Positions 1 to 12,418 of a stretch of DNA of 64,000 bases are shown piece after piece. The notes below the pieces were generated by a model. It saw only the letters and a program-made list of their open reading frames with translations, was not told the DNA's origin and searched no databases. Numbering within the stretch: position 1 is the first letter of the stretch; every line of letters starts with the position of its first letter. Source of the stretch: Golubevia sp. BC0850 (Eukaryota > Basidiomycota > Exobasidiomycetes > Golubeviales > Golubeviaceae); the NCBI GenBank assembly GCA_012976225.1, contig JAAVVG010000009.1, positions 744,001 to 808,000 of the forward strand. Direction: 5' to 3'. Position numbers and translations under genes: made by a program.

Positions 1-251
1 AATGGCTTATCACTCTTGAGATCCAGTCTCAATCACAAAACTCGTCGGGTTGAAAGGTTAAAATGTTGAGAAGCAAAGATTTTGGAAGAGAAATCATCTT
101 GAACGTGGCGCGATAGAGAGACTCGATTTAAATCAGACATCCATCCACCTTAAGATTACTCAAAGGGCACTCAGTTTGATTTCATTGAACTGGTGGCCCA
201 ACTTTTCATCCTATTCATAAATTCCAAGTCTCCAAAACGGGTTCGGTCTGA

Positions 252-2497
<2,246 letters not shown>

Positions 2498-2954
2498 TCG
2501 ACCAAAAAGAACGTTCATTCTTTCGTCTCTTCTTTCTCTCCTCTCGATCTCGTCATGGAAACTTCTCCTTTCTCTCACTCATCAATTTCCTCAAGTTCAA
2601 TCTGTTTTCCTCTTTCCTTGCAATGTATTCTTTGTTTTCTTCCCTCGAATCGACATGTTGGCAACCTGCTTCTCAATTTCGACCTTATTTGAGGATTCGA
2701 AAAGCCACACGATGGATTGAAAGATTGAAGGGCTTCAACTGCCAGAGTTGAAGATTGATTGAGGATGAGGTCGCTCGTAACGATGATTACAGAGATGCAA
2801 ATGAGAAATGAGGTGAAGAATTTACAGAAGAAAGTAGGATGTTACTAGAGAGTGGCGAGAGAAGCGTTGAAACTGACGCAGAACTATTTACAGAGAGGCG
2901 ATCAAATTAGCGCAGAGGTATCTACAGGGGAGACATATGATGGAGACAAACCGT
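2498..2954. other. Intergenic, convergent 3' ends
   Basis: This stretch lies between the ends of ESA1 (+) and the hydrolase-like gene (-). It is pyrimidine-rich at the left and purine-rich at the right. Open frames here are read-through of the ESA1 intron or lack any recognisable similarity. It probably holds both 3' untranslated regions. Confidence 0.5.
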
Positions 2955-4710
2955 TCAGAGAGAAAGAAGGGCACCAACCACGAGGAGAGAGGGGAGGCCT
3001 AGAGTCCCAACTTGAGTGTGGCCCTTTTGAGCCCCATTGGAGCTTTTCGAACTTTTGGATGACTTCATAGAACCAGCAGCCGCTTGGCTCGAGTCAGAGT
3101 TGTATCCAGTGGGTCTCCATCCTACAGAGACGTCTCCCCTAAAAGATTGAGATTGAAAGAGATGATGAGCAAGGATCCTCGCCAACTAGAGAGACAAAAG
3201 AGCGGAGGAGAACTCACCAACTGAAAAGCGCAGATTGACCTTCTTTAGAACCAAAGACTTCGTCAGCGTTATGATCTGCATTCTCAATGATCATCAATCT
3301 AGTTTTGAAAGTACTGTTAGAACTCCAGTCCGGTAAGTTTGAAAAGGATCCAGGCCACAGATTTGTCTGTTCCGAAGTACGGGCTAATGAATTGATGTAA
3401 GACCAGAAGACCATGTTTCTATTTCTTCGAGCGCTTCCACCTTGCATATTTGCCATGCAGGTAGTGTCTCCGTCAGGAGCTGTGTCTTGATAGCCAATGA
3501 GGTTGACAACGTCTCGCGAAATGTACTGTTTGCAGTTGTAGAAACGGTGAGCGTCAGTCGAAACTCTCCAATTGAGGCGATGTTTTTCGGTTCCTACTCG
3601 CTTACCTGATCAAAATACTCTCTAGGAGATTTGAGTCCTTGGGCTGTTCCGGTAAAATTTCTGAAGGGGCAGTGGAATTGTCATTCCGATCATAGGGCGG
3701 GAAGTGAAAGAGAAAGGGAAGGGGAAAAGACAGATGTCGGTCACCCTTCTGTCGATCGTGCTCTAGAAGTCTCTCAGTCGTCGACTCACTCATATCCATA
3801 GCGCCAAATGTTATAGTCTGGGCAGCTACTTTTGGTTCCAGTCTTCTTGATTCCAGAAGCCCTGTCACTTGTGAAGTAGGCGCTGCTGGAAGGGTCGCCG
3901 ACGACGTAACGGACGTGGATGTGTGGAGAAGGATCTGGTCCGACAGCAGCATACCGTTGCAGGAGCTGTCCTCCTCCACCATGACCAACGAGAGTAATGT
4001 TAGATAAATTTGGATATTGGGTCTGATTTGAGAGGTGAGAGACCACGGCGTCCAGGGCGTCGAAGGAAGTCGAAGTGGTTCCGATTGGATGAGTAGCGAG
4101 GTCTCCAGCTTGCCATCCATTGGTATCTCCAAAAGCCAGTTCCAAGCTAGAGTATTGACCAATATTGTCTCTGGTCGAGAACATTTGAGGAGCGATCAAG
4201 ATGGTGTTGGAATCTAGGTGAGCGATTCCCGCTTCTGACGCATTGGTGAAAGAGTTCAACAACGTAGTGAAGTAGGCATTTCCATTTCTGAGCTTTCCAT
4301 GAAGCCTGAGGTCAAAGGGATATGTTAGATTCTATTCAGATACGATGGTGGTCGACGGGGGTCTAAGTTCCTTACCCATCTCAATCTCGTCGCCACTCAA
4401 CCACCAGAATGTCTCCCTCGCTCTCGCACCCCCTCTTCCGACCGACTCACATGATGTATGCTGATTTTGCATTTGTATCACTCTGATTTCCCCAGAATAC
4501 CAGTAATTGGTCACCATTATCTCCAACTGCGATGTCTCTGAGCCCTGCGCCGGTTGGCACAACGAGTGAATTGTGATTTTCACCCTCTCTTGATTTGCCT
4601 CCAGAAAGAAGGGTGCTTATATCTCTCGTGGACGGTATTGAATTTGACGAGACCAAGGAAGAGAAGGGGAGAAGATGAGAGAGCAGGAGTAGTGAATTGA
4701 AGGATCTCAT
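2955..4710 (-). CDS. Secreted, GPI-anchored alpha/beta-hydrolase-like protein lacking the serine nucleophile
   Basis: Five exons on the minus strand, 4451-4710, 3790-4305, 3606-3660, 3218-3525 and 2955-3138, close in phase to 440 residues. The N-terminus is a signal peptide (MRSFNSLLLLSHLLPFSSLV). The central part reads as an alpha/beta-hydrolase: ITLVGHGGGGQLLQRYAAVG is the nucleophile-elbow region, and the late IENADHNADEVFG could carry the catalytic histidine. The elbow has glycine where active members have serine. The C-terminus has a Ser/Lys-rich spacer followed by a hydrophobic tail (VGTLGLPSLLVVGALLSL) with no basic residues after it, as expected for a GPI-attachment signal. The protein is probably displayed on the cell surface or wall. 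The substrate is unknown, and it may be a binding protein rather than an enzyme. The fold is inferred from motifs only. Confidence 0.8.
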
Positions 4711-5187
4711 TCAGGCTGACTGGATGGAAGAGAATCGAAAGGGAAGGGATTTGAGAAGGAAAGAACGACTTTCAGAACTACCCCATGAGCTTATAAGACA
4801 ATTTGAATGTCAAATTAGGTGGTACGATACCTGATATACTGATAGGTGGATTACTGAGGTGGAAAGCAAGGGGGTTCAATTTCAAATTATTTTCAAATTG
4901 GGTTATAAAGGGGTGACCGCCTTTACCGCTTCTCGCCGCCGTTCGCGGGTTTGGGTGTCATAATTGCACCGCTCTCACTTCCAAGTTTGGACTCATCGAA
5001 GTCAGAATAAATTTGGACCTAGGCTCTACAGTACATGTACCAGGAAAATTCATGAGAGCCCCGATGTGGGATGGGAAATTTTGAAAGTCTATAGAGAGCA
5101 AAATGTACAGAAGAGTTGAATTGGTGATTTTGAGATTCAAAAGGGCTGGGATGTCAAGAAGAAAATGTTCTGAAGAAATCGTTATTT
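4711..5187. other. Intergenic, upstream of the hydrolase-like gene
   Basis: This stretch holds the presumed promoter of the hydrolase-like gene (-) and the 3' end of the MFS gene (-). I see no coding potential and no clear regulatory motif. Confidence 0.4.
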
Positions 5188-7498
5188 CTAGCTCTCTCTC
5201 TTCTCCTGCTTGCCATGGCCAACTGCCATCTCGACGTCAGTTGTTTTAGGTGCCTCCTTTCCTGGCAAAGGAAATTCCTTCATTCCGATCAAAGTCAAAG
5301 AGAATCCGAACAGAAGACCAGACAGAACGAAGTAAAAGACGTTCTCGAAGCCTTCAGTGTAGGCATCTTGAAAAAGATCTCTGGTCGGATCGTCCAGTTT
5401 TGGTAGTCCATATCTCAGAGCGGTAGGATCTCTCATTACATCTTGAGCTGTGTCGTAGTGTTCGATCTTGAGTTTTTGCACTTCAGAGTTCAAAATGATG
5501 TAGGAAACTGCTAAGCCTATGGTTCCACCTAGACGATTAAATGAGAAGCAAGGGGAGAGGCGAAGGGAAGTGAGAGACGGTCTTTCTGCATTCAGCTCGG
5601 AGCTATACTAACCGAAAAGTCTTGCAAAGTTACGAACTGAAGTAACGACAGCCATGTCTGCTTTTGGAACACTGCACTGGGCGGCGACCAGACTTGTTTG
5701 GGACTGAGCAAAACAAAGAGTGATTAGCTCACCAACAACGTCGACACTTAGTTCTGACTCGTCTTTTTCTTCCTACGTGACAAATTTTCATAATAATTTA
5801 CTCACACTGGCTCCAGCACCAAGACCTCCAATGACACAGTAGGCAATGATGATCCCAAGAGGCGTGTCTGAAGAAAGTAAGGGGGAAAGAGGTCAGATCG
5901 ATGTCAGAGTAAAATTTGTGGTCCACCAATCCGTTCATTCTCTACTGACGTCTCGTAACAGTGGTAAGAAGACCAATTCCAAGAGCGTATAGACCCAATC
6001 CAATGAGAATGATGACTTTGTAGCGACCAAAGTATGAAACGAGATAACCACAGAACGCCGATCCTAGACTTTGGAGAACAGCTAATGGAATCAAGGCTAT
6101 TCCAGCTTTGATTCCGGTGAAACCTTGCAAAACTTGAAGAGATTGAGGGACAAAAAAGAGCAGGACGTACATCGCAGACCCGGAAAGGAAAGTCTGGAGT
6201 GGCGAGAGGAGAAAAGGTTAAAAATTGTTGAGAGTCGCCATACCAAATGCGATCAGAACTCACTTGAACGATCACAGTAGTGACGGTCAGATTTTTGAAG
6301 ATTCTGAGAGGAATAATGGGTAAGATAGCTCCTTTCCACTCCCCTGTTAAGAGTCAGAAAGGGTGAGAAGTAAGACTGGCAGTGCTTTGTACTTTTACTT
6401 GGCGACGCTTCAAGTGACTCACAGAGTACAAAGGCTACATAGAGAATAGCGGAGATGAATAAAGGTAGAAGAACGTGTAGATCGCTCCAAGTGTAGGTTG
6501 CTGCTCCAACCCAATTCAATCCAAGGAGACAAAGGCAAGTGGCGGTAAAGACTAGAAGGATTCCCAAGTAATCGATGAGTTTCAACTTCGCTTTAGCGCT
6601 ACCGGTGACAGGTTTGAGAGGCAGTAGAAAGATAACCAGAAATGCTGTGACGACATTCAAGGGAATGGGGACCAGTAGAACAGAACGAAAACCTAGAGGC
6701 TTAGAGTTGGCTAGCGAGCCTCCTGGAATTCAGAAGAGGGGTAGTGGGGCAAAGTCATCAGTATTTCACTTTTTTGATTCTCGTCTCGGTCAAACACTCA
6801 CCCAAAAGTGGCCCTATTCCATTTCCCACGGCATTCACCACCCCTAGAATTCCTTGGTATTTCCCTCTATCTCTCAATGACACGACATCACTGATGACGA
6901 TCATGACCAAGCTCTGAACGGAAGCACTTCCTAGCCCAGTTACTGCCCTGTAGATGATGAGTTGAAGCATAGATTTGCTGATAGTAGCTAGAACAGAGCC
7001 TAGAGTGAACACACCTAAAGAAGCAAGGACCATAGTCTTCCTTCCAACCACGTCCGAAAGTCTCCCAATGGCTGAAGACAGACCACAAGAAGCGACCAGA
7101 TAAGCAGTGGGTATCCAAGCCAAATCTCTAGATCCTTCCCGGAAGTGTTTTGCGATGTCGGGTAGAGCAGTGGCAACCAGGGTCTGGTCCAGAAAAGAGG
7201 TGAATAGACCAAGAGATAATGAAAGAAAGATGAGAATGACTTGTCTAGTTGGAAGGTGGTTAGTTTGATCTTGGAGCTGTGGAGTTGAAGGAGAAGTTGA
7301 GGTCGAAGGAGTGGCTGCGGTTTGGCGACGATCTTGGTCGAAACGGATTTCTGATTGATCCTCATGTTTTTGACCTTGAATCTCCTGGTTGAAAGTTAAG
7401 GAAGATCCAAAGTAACCATTTTTGAAGTCGTGTTGAGGGGTAGGACTCGAGGAACGAGAGGCCAGAGTCACGTTCGAGTTGTTGAAGTTGGACTCCAT
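5188..7498 (-). CDS. MFS drug/metabolite exporter, DHA2 (14-TM) type
   Basis: Seven exons on the minus strand, 6802-7498, 6423-6722, 6264-6343, 5950-6193, 5806-5867, 5613-5703 and 5188-5528, close to 604 residues. A cytosolic Ser/Thr/Pro/Gln-rich N-terminus of about 95 residues precedes TM1, which carries the DHA signature FLDQTLVATALPDIA. Loop 2-3 has MFS motif A as GRLSDVVGRK. The motif C region reads GNGIGPLLGG. Near the end, VAAQCSVPKADMAVVTSVRNFARLFGGTIG (split by intron 6) is characteristic of the fungal 14-TM subgroup. It probably exports toxic compounds, siderophores or metabolites at the plasma membrane by proton antiport. No biosynthetic cluster surrounds it, so a housekeeping efflux role is as likely as a specialised one. 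The substrate cannot be read from the sequence. Confidence 0.9.
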
Positions 7499-8272
7499 CT
7501 TTTCCTTTGACTTTCCAGAAGGTAAAAGAGGAAGGGAGTAAAAGAGTGAAAGAGGAGAGAAGAGAATGAAGAGAGGGAGAGAAAGGAGAAAGGAGAAAAG
7601 AGACGAGAGCGAGGCTTGATAAGGAGAACTACAGGAGTCCTTACACGTTCGAAAAGGGAGCTAGTGGCATGGCGTACATCCCTTTCCTAGATTAACTGAA
7701 ACACGAAAGTTTCTCTCACTGAAACCGTAGGAATGTCGGTGGGGAGGGAAAATTTGCGGTTGTTGCCGCTGTCAATCCGTTTTTGGGTTCGCCTCATTGA
7801 CACTTCCTTCGCATTCTTCTCATCTCTTTCCTCACAGCCACTGATCGTCCACATTTCACAGATCTTTTGGGGCTCTTTTAAACGCACATGTACACCGGAG
7901 ACAATCAAAAGGAAGCGTGCGATGGTTCGATGGCTTGGAAAAGATGAATTTGAAATTCCGTTGACACATTTTCTTGATCCATCCTCCCTTCTGGTATGCA
8001 GGTACTATGCTAGTCTTCAAAAACATATACGCGCATAAAAAACAAAACACAATTGAGATCATTGAGATTGAGACTGTGAAGCGGTTTGAATTGTGTTGAA
8101 ATTGGGACAAAAGAGGGGGATGGGGTATGAGATATGAGGTTGAGAGAATGTAACACAGCAATGTAAAATGAGAAACAGAAGGATGAAATGAAAACAGCGA
8201 GAGAATAATCTGTGAATAAACATCGTTCGTTAAGGAAAGAGAGAGGAAAGAAAATGTAAAGTCTATTCTTGA
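7499..8272. other. Intergenic, MFS promoter and LRR 3' flank
   Basis: A long purine-rich tract (about 7505-7615) sits just upstream of the MFS start. The rest is AT-richer DNA without coding signals and probably includes the LRR gene's 3' untranslated region. Confidence 0.4.
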
Positions 8273-10936
8273 TCATTCGTGCGATCGACCAACAATTTTC
8301 TTTCCAGCTTTCAAACTTTTCCCAGCATTTCTTCCAACGCTCAATCTGCCTCCCGAATCATAATCCCCTCTAATCAACAACCTCAACCAATCGTCTCCCA
8401 CTTCGCCCTTGAGGTTCTCGATTCTTCTTCTCCAAGCTTCCGATCTTGCAGCACCATCCTCGTTTGCATTAGCAGTTGAATTCGAATTTGAACTTCCACC
8501 TATAGAAGTAGAGTCTGCTTCGTCTTTCGAGATGGATAGATCATTGAGCGAGGAGGAGGAATTCCCAGGTTCAAAAAGACTTGTGACACCTTTTCGTCTT
8601 GAATTGATTGCAGAGGCATTAGGTCTTGCAACTCGTGCTGTTGAAGGATCTCCACTAGCTGTTGAATCTAGAATCCTCGAAGACCTTCCTAGCGTATTTG
8701 ATTTTGAGGAAGTTGATGCTGCTTTCGCATTCTTGGGCGGAGATCCTAAAGCTTCTTCAACTTGACCAGCTCTAGCAGCTCTCTTGATAATTTCAGATTC
8801 TGACATCTTGTTCATATCCCCTTTATCATATTCTTCTTCATCTGTTGAATCTTCGACTTTAGCTTTGCCCTTTCCTTTTCCTTTCTGTTCCTTCTCCTTT
8901 TCGACTAAATCGAGATCCACAATCCTTCGATTCTTCTTCTTTGCTAATTGCTTTTCTGAGAATCTCTTTCCATCAGATTGAAGACTTGCATCACTTCCTC
9001 TAGCTTTCCTGTCAGAAAGAGGGACAGGTAGAACTTGAGTTGTAAAAGTGGAAGCTGATTTAGAAGGATCAGGTGACGATGTCTTGGTCGCTTTGCTCTT
9101 CGGAGCATCTGAGGAAGTGGAAGCAGCTTCGTTTCTTCTGAAATTTGATTCTTTGGATTTGGGATTGACTGTCGAAGCCTGCTTCTTTCTTCTACTGACT
9201 ACAGCTTTCACAGGAGGACTGTTCGTCTTTGCATCTTCAGAAGGTAAAGCTTCATCTTGACTTTTCTCTTTTCCTCTTGGATCCTTTCTAACCGACCCTT
9301 GATCCAGAACAGTTGATGCATCAGGCGTAGACTGCCTTGTAAACCTTGAACTTGGATTTGAGCCAAGGTTGCTTTGATTAGAAGTCGAAACCGAACCGAC
9401 CGGAACTTTCTCATAAATTCTCTGTCTTTCGAAATAGCCAGCCAGCTCATCATCTAACTTGACAGCTCTTTGACCTTCGATCCTCTTTCCCTCCTTGGCG
9501 AACTCTACGAAGACGTCCACTCTCCAATCTGGGAATTCTTCCTCCAGAGGATTGTTCTTGCACCAGACCTCTTGAATTCGGTCCAGCACAGCTAACCTTC
9601 CAACCTCTTGAGCTTCTTCAATTTGGTTGCCCCTTAGATCTATCCTTTGTAATTTGAGAAGACTTTCTACCCCTGCTATCGATTCTAACCTATTCCTAGC
9701 TAGAGAGAGAACTTGACATTGAGAAAGAGAGGCAGCTACATCTTTACCTCTAAGAGATTCGATCATGTTGTCTGAAAGATTGACAGAGGTTAAAGCTGGG
9801 AGGACTGAGAGAGAAGGTGGAACTGCGTTGAGGAGATTTGACGATAAGTCGAGTGAAGCCAGCGAAGTTAAAGGGACCAGAGGAGATGAAGTTAAAAAGG
9901 TCAAGGAGTTGTGAGATAGGTCTAGATGCCTTAGGAAGTACCAAGCTAAAGAAGGCAGAGGTGGAATTGGAGGGCTTGAAGTTCCAGAGGTGTTGGTAGT
10001 GGTGATGGAGGGCAGATTGTCTGTTGTTGTTTCTCCTTCTCGGTCCCCTTTCCTTCTATCAGACTTGAGATTCCCTTCATCTTCAGAAGACCCAGAGGAA
10101 GAAGAAGAGACTTCCTCTACCATTCCGATCGATCCTGGACCATGTTCTATCCTCCTCCTTGGAATCACTCTCTCACCTCTCCTTCTCTTTGCATCATTCA
10201 CCACTGAATCGATTAACAAATCTCCTAAATCTTCCACTCCACTTCTCTTACAGCTCAAACTTCTAAGTTGACAACTCAGCCTGTCCCATCCTAACAGCAC
10301 TCTAGGATCTACATCCTCCAGTTGTAACAACTGTAGATTCTTGAATACCTCTAAAGGGATTGAATTACTTCCTGGACAATCTTCGAAATCTTTAATCAAC
10401 TTGCTTCTTAAAGCTACGGGAGTCAACCTTAGAGAAGGAATCTTTGTGAAAGCTGAATAGATTAGCTTCAGGTCTCTTGTTGGGTCGATGATTGGAGTTG
10501 TAGAGGTACTACTTCCGAACCAACTTGTGGTTCCGCCTAAAGAGAAAGCAGAAACAGCAGAGATTGTCGATCTGAAAGAATTGATTGACATTGTATCATC
10601 TTTATCCTTTCCAGTTAGATCTCCATTGGCTGAAATGAAAGAGAAATAGCTTGTAGGTCTGGTTGATTTGGGGGCTTTGACATCTAATTGACCTGAACTC
10701 AATCCTAAAGCTTCAAATCTGATTAGTAGATAGAATAAATGATGAGGATCTAATCTCATTAGAGCTGGTTTGATGGAAGAATTGGGAGTAGTAGTGGAAG
10801 TTGAATCTAATCCAATCCAAGTTAGTAATCCTCCCCCTCCTCCTCCGCTTGAATTGGTCTGACTGAATTGGGATTCATTGGCTTTGATGAATTTAGAATA
10901 AGATTTAATCCACTCGTCCCCAGAGATAGACTCCAT
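8273..10936 (-). CDS. Leucine-rich-repeat protein with long disordered C-terminal half
   Basis: A single exon of 887 residues. The N-terminal ~100 residues (EWIKSYSKFIKANES..., then LMRLDPHHLFYLLIRFEALG) form a helical region before the repeats. Residues ~330-470 hold about six LRRs, for example LRHLDLSHNSLTFL, LASLDLSSNLLNAV and LQRIDLRGNQIEEA, closed by a capping segment ending DWRVDVFVEFAKE. The following ~350 residues are Ser/Lys/Glu-rich and low in complexity. The final ~55 residues (EAWRRRIENLKGEVGDDWLRLL) look ordered again, which suggests a conserved C-terminal helix. The layout resembles conserved fungal LRR proteins of unknown function and LRR scaffolds such as nischarin or Nud1/centriolin, but I cannot assign an orthologue. 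It shares the 321-bp upstream region with the divergent F-box gene. Confidence 0.85.
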   Translation of the reverse strand: MESISGDEWIKSYSKFIKANESQFSQTNSSGGGGGGLLTWIGLDSTSTTTPNSSIKPALMRLDPHHLFYLLIRFEALGLSSGQLDVKAPKSTRPTSYFSFISANGDLTGKDKDDTMSINSFRSTISAVSAFSLGGTTSWFGSSTSTTPIIDPTRDLKLIYSAFTKIPSLRLTPVALRSKLIKDFEDCPGSNSIPLEVFKNLQLLQLEDVDPRVLLGWDRLSCQLRSLSCKRSGVEDLGDLLIDSVVNDAKRRRGERVIPRRRIEHGPGSIGMVEEVSSSSSGSSEDEGNLKSDRRKGDREGETTTDNLPSITTTNTSGTSSPPIPPLPSLAWYFLRHLDLSHNSLTFLTSSPLVPLTSLASLDLSSNLLNAVPPSLSVLPALTSVNLSDNMIESLRGKDVAASLSQCQVLSLARNRLESIAGVESLLKLQRIDLRGNQIEEAQEVGRLAVLDRIQEVWCKNNPLEEEFPDWRVDVFVEFAKEGKRIEGQRAVKLDDELAGYFERQRIYEKVPVGSVSTSNQSNLGSNPSSRFTRQSTPDASTVLDQGSVRKDPRGKEKSQDEALPSEDAKTNSPPVKAVVSRRKKQASTVNPKSKESNFRRNEAASTSSDAPKSKATKTSSPDPSKSASTFTTQVLPVPLSDRKARGSDASLQSDGKRFSEKQLAKKKNRRIVDLDLVEKEKEQKGKGKGKAKVEDSTDEEEYDKGDMNKMSESEIIKRAARAGQVEEALGSPPKNAKAASTSSKSNTLGRSSRILDSTASGDPSTARVARPNASAINSRRKGVTSLFEPGNSSSSLNDLSISKDEADSTSIGGSSNSNSTANANEDGAARSEAWRRRIENLKGEVGDDWLRLLIRGDYDSGGRLSVGRNAGKSLKAGKKIVGRSHE

Positions 10937-11257
10937 CCTCTATCGTTGGAGAGCTAGAGCGAAAGACAAAGTATTCGGGAGAGAGTATCAAAACCCAATC
11001 ATCCACCCTGACTCCTATAACACGATATAGCTCTGTTCTCTTCTTACCTCCTTCTTAGCAGAAAGTGAAAGACAACAAACAGATTCAATTCGAAGCGGGA
11101 TCCCGGAAAGAGTGACTCTTCCTTCACCCATCTCTCCGCTCTCGCAATTTCTCTTCGCTTTCTCCTCATTCGACTCCAACGCTACACAGTGAGTACGAGC
11201 AAGAGTCCCATCTGTTAATTCCTAGCTAATGCCGCGTACCTTTCCTTTCTACTTAGG
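10937..11257. promoter_or_regulatory. Divergent promoter region (LRR gene / F-box gene)
   Basis: The 321 bp between two diverging starts must hold both promoters. It is pyrimidine-rich on the F-box side, and CTTAG lies immediately before the F-box ATG. That could be an acceptor of a leader intron, since GTGAGTACG occurs at about 11189. No TATA box stands out. Confidence 0.45.
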
Positions 11258-12418
11258 ATGCCTTCCATCTGCATCAACGACTTCCTACCCTCCGAGATTC
11301 TCATCTTCGTTTTCAAATGGCTCAATTTCGAGTTCGTCGTTGTCACGAGACTAGTCTGCAGGCAATGGTTACAAGTCATCGATGAGAGCAAGTCATTCTG
11401 GAGGATTGTCGAGTTGCTAGAGGACAGCCTTCAGGGTCATCAATCCGTTATCAAACAGTTCGATGTCAAATCAGACTCTACCCTAAAAGAGGTCTCTATC
11501 GAACTCAACGATGACTCGGACGACTACACGTATGCCAACAGCCTCCAGAAGTTCAGCACGACACTGAAGAAGTCAAGTGAAAGTCTTCACAAGTTCTGTA
11601 TTCAAGTGGCGAAGCAACGATCGGAGGATTCGAATGGACTTTTGGAGCCTTTGCTGCAGACTCTGCTTCCAGACCTTCCTCGATTGGAAGAGTGCAGAGT
11701 GTTGCAGGAAATACAGCGGTACAAAGTCCGTGTCAAGAGAGAAGCGGCTGCAAAGAGAACGGACGGTACTCAAGAACGCCATCTTCAAATCCTCTGGCTC
11801 CCTTCCCTTTTCGAACTCCCTAGCGACCATCCAAAGCTCCTCAAATCCCTTAGATCTCTTCAAGTAGAGAAGTACTATCGCCACGAGGAGTGGAGAAGGA
11901 TTCTAGTTCAGCCATCCAAGACGCTTCGCCATCTATCTATCCGTATCGAGAAGGGAAGGGGAGAAAGGATTGAACCTCTTCACTTTCCTTGCTTGGAGGT
12001 TCTGGACGTTCTTGAACTGGGAAATGGCTTCCCGAACTGGATGTCCGTACCGTTGAAGCTGAAACTCACAACTGGAAGCGTGTACTCCCGAATGCCCAGT
12101 TCGGTTTCGAATCTCTGGGTCTCCCACCTTCGCAACTACATCTACCTCACGTTCAGGTGCCCAAAGCTGGAGGTGCTCAGATACGATGGGAACGGGTTAG
12201 AAGCTTATGCAACAGACTTGGAGCAACTTCTGCTGGAGAGAAGGGATAACGTCGAGAAGGGATTAAAGGTGGAAGGGATCAAAATGGAACCTCTTAAAAG
12301 GCTTCTTATCCCGTGCGACAACTTTGCACTGGAGACGGTAGGAAGATTCAGGAATCTAGTGGGAGAAGTCGTACGTTATACAGCTGAAGAGCCGAGATTC
12401 TGGGAAGTCGAAATATGA
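11258..12418 (+). CDS. F-box protein
   Basis: An intact single-exon frame of 386 residues. Residues ~8-50 are a classical F-box: ICINDFLPSEILIFVFKWLNF..VTRLVCRQWLQVI..SKSFWRIV. It would bind Skp1 and bring substrates to an SCF ubiquitin ligase; the RING subunit RBX1 of such ligases lies at 50.4 kb. The rest is a leucine-rich, irregular repeat region (RSLQVEKYYRH, LRHLSIRIEK, LEVLDVLELG) of the divergent kind common in fungal F-box proteins, so the target cannot be guessed. It is the only F-box-type locus in the window with an undamaged frame of full length. A leader intron ending just before the ATG is possible. Confidence 0.8.
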   Translation: MPSICINDFLPSEILIFVFKWLNFEFVVVTRLVCRQWLQVIDESKSFWRIVELLEDSLQGHQSVIKQFDVKSDSTLKEVSIELNDDSDDYTYANSLQKFSTTLKKSSESLHKFCIQVAKQRSEDSNGLLEPLLQTLLPDLPRLEECRVLQEIQRYKVRVKREAAAKRTDGTQERHLQILWLPSLFELPSDHPKLLKSLRSLQVEKYYRHEEWRRILVQPSKTLRHLSIRIEKGRGERIEPLHFPCLEVLDVLELGNGFPNWMSVPLKLKLTTGSVYSRMPSSVSNLWVSHLRNYIYLTFRCPKLEVLRYDGNGLEAYATDLEQLLLERRDNVEKGLKVEGIKMEPLKRLLIPCDNFALETVGRFRNLVGEVVRYTAEEPRFWEVEI

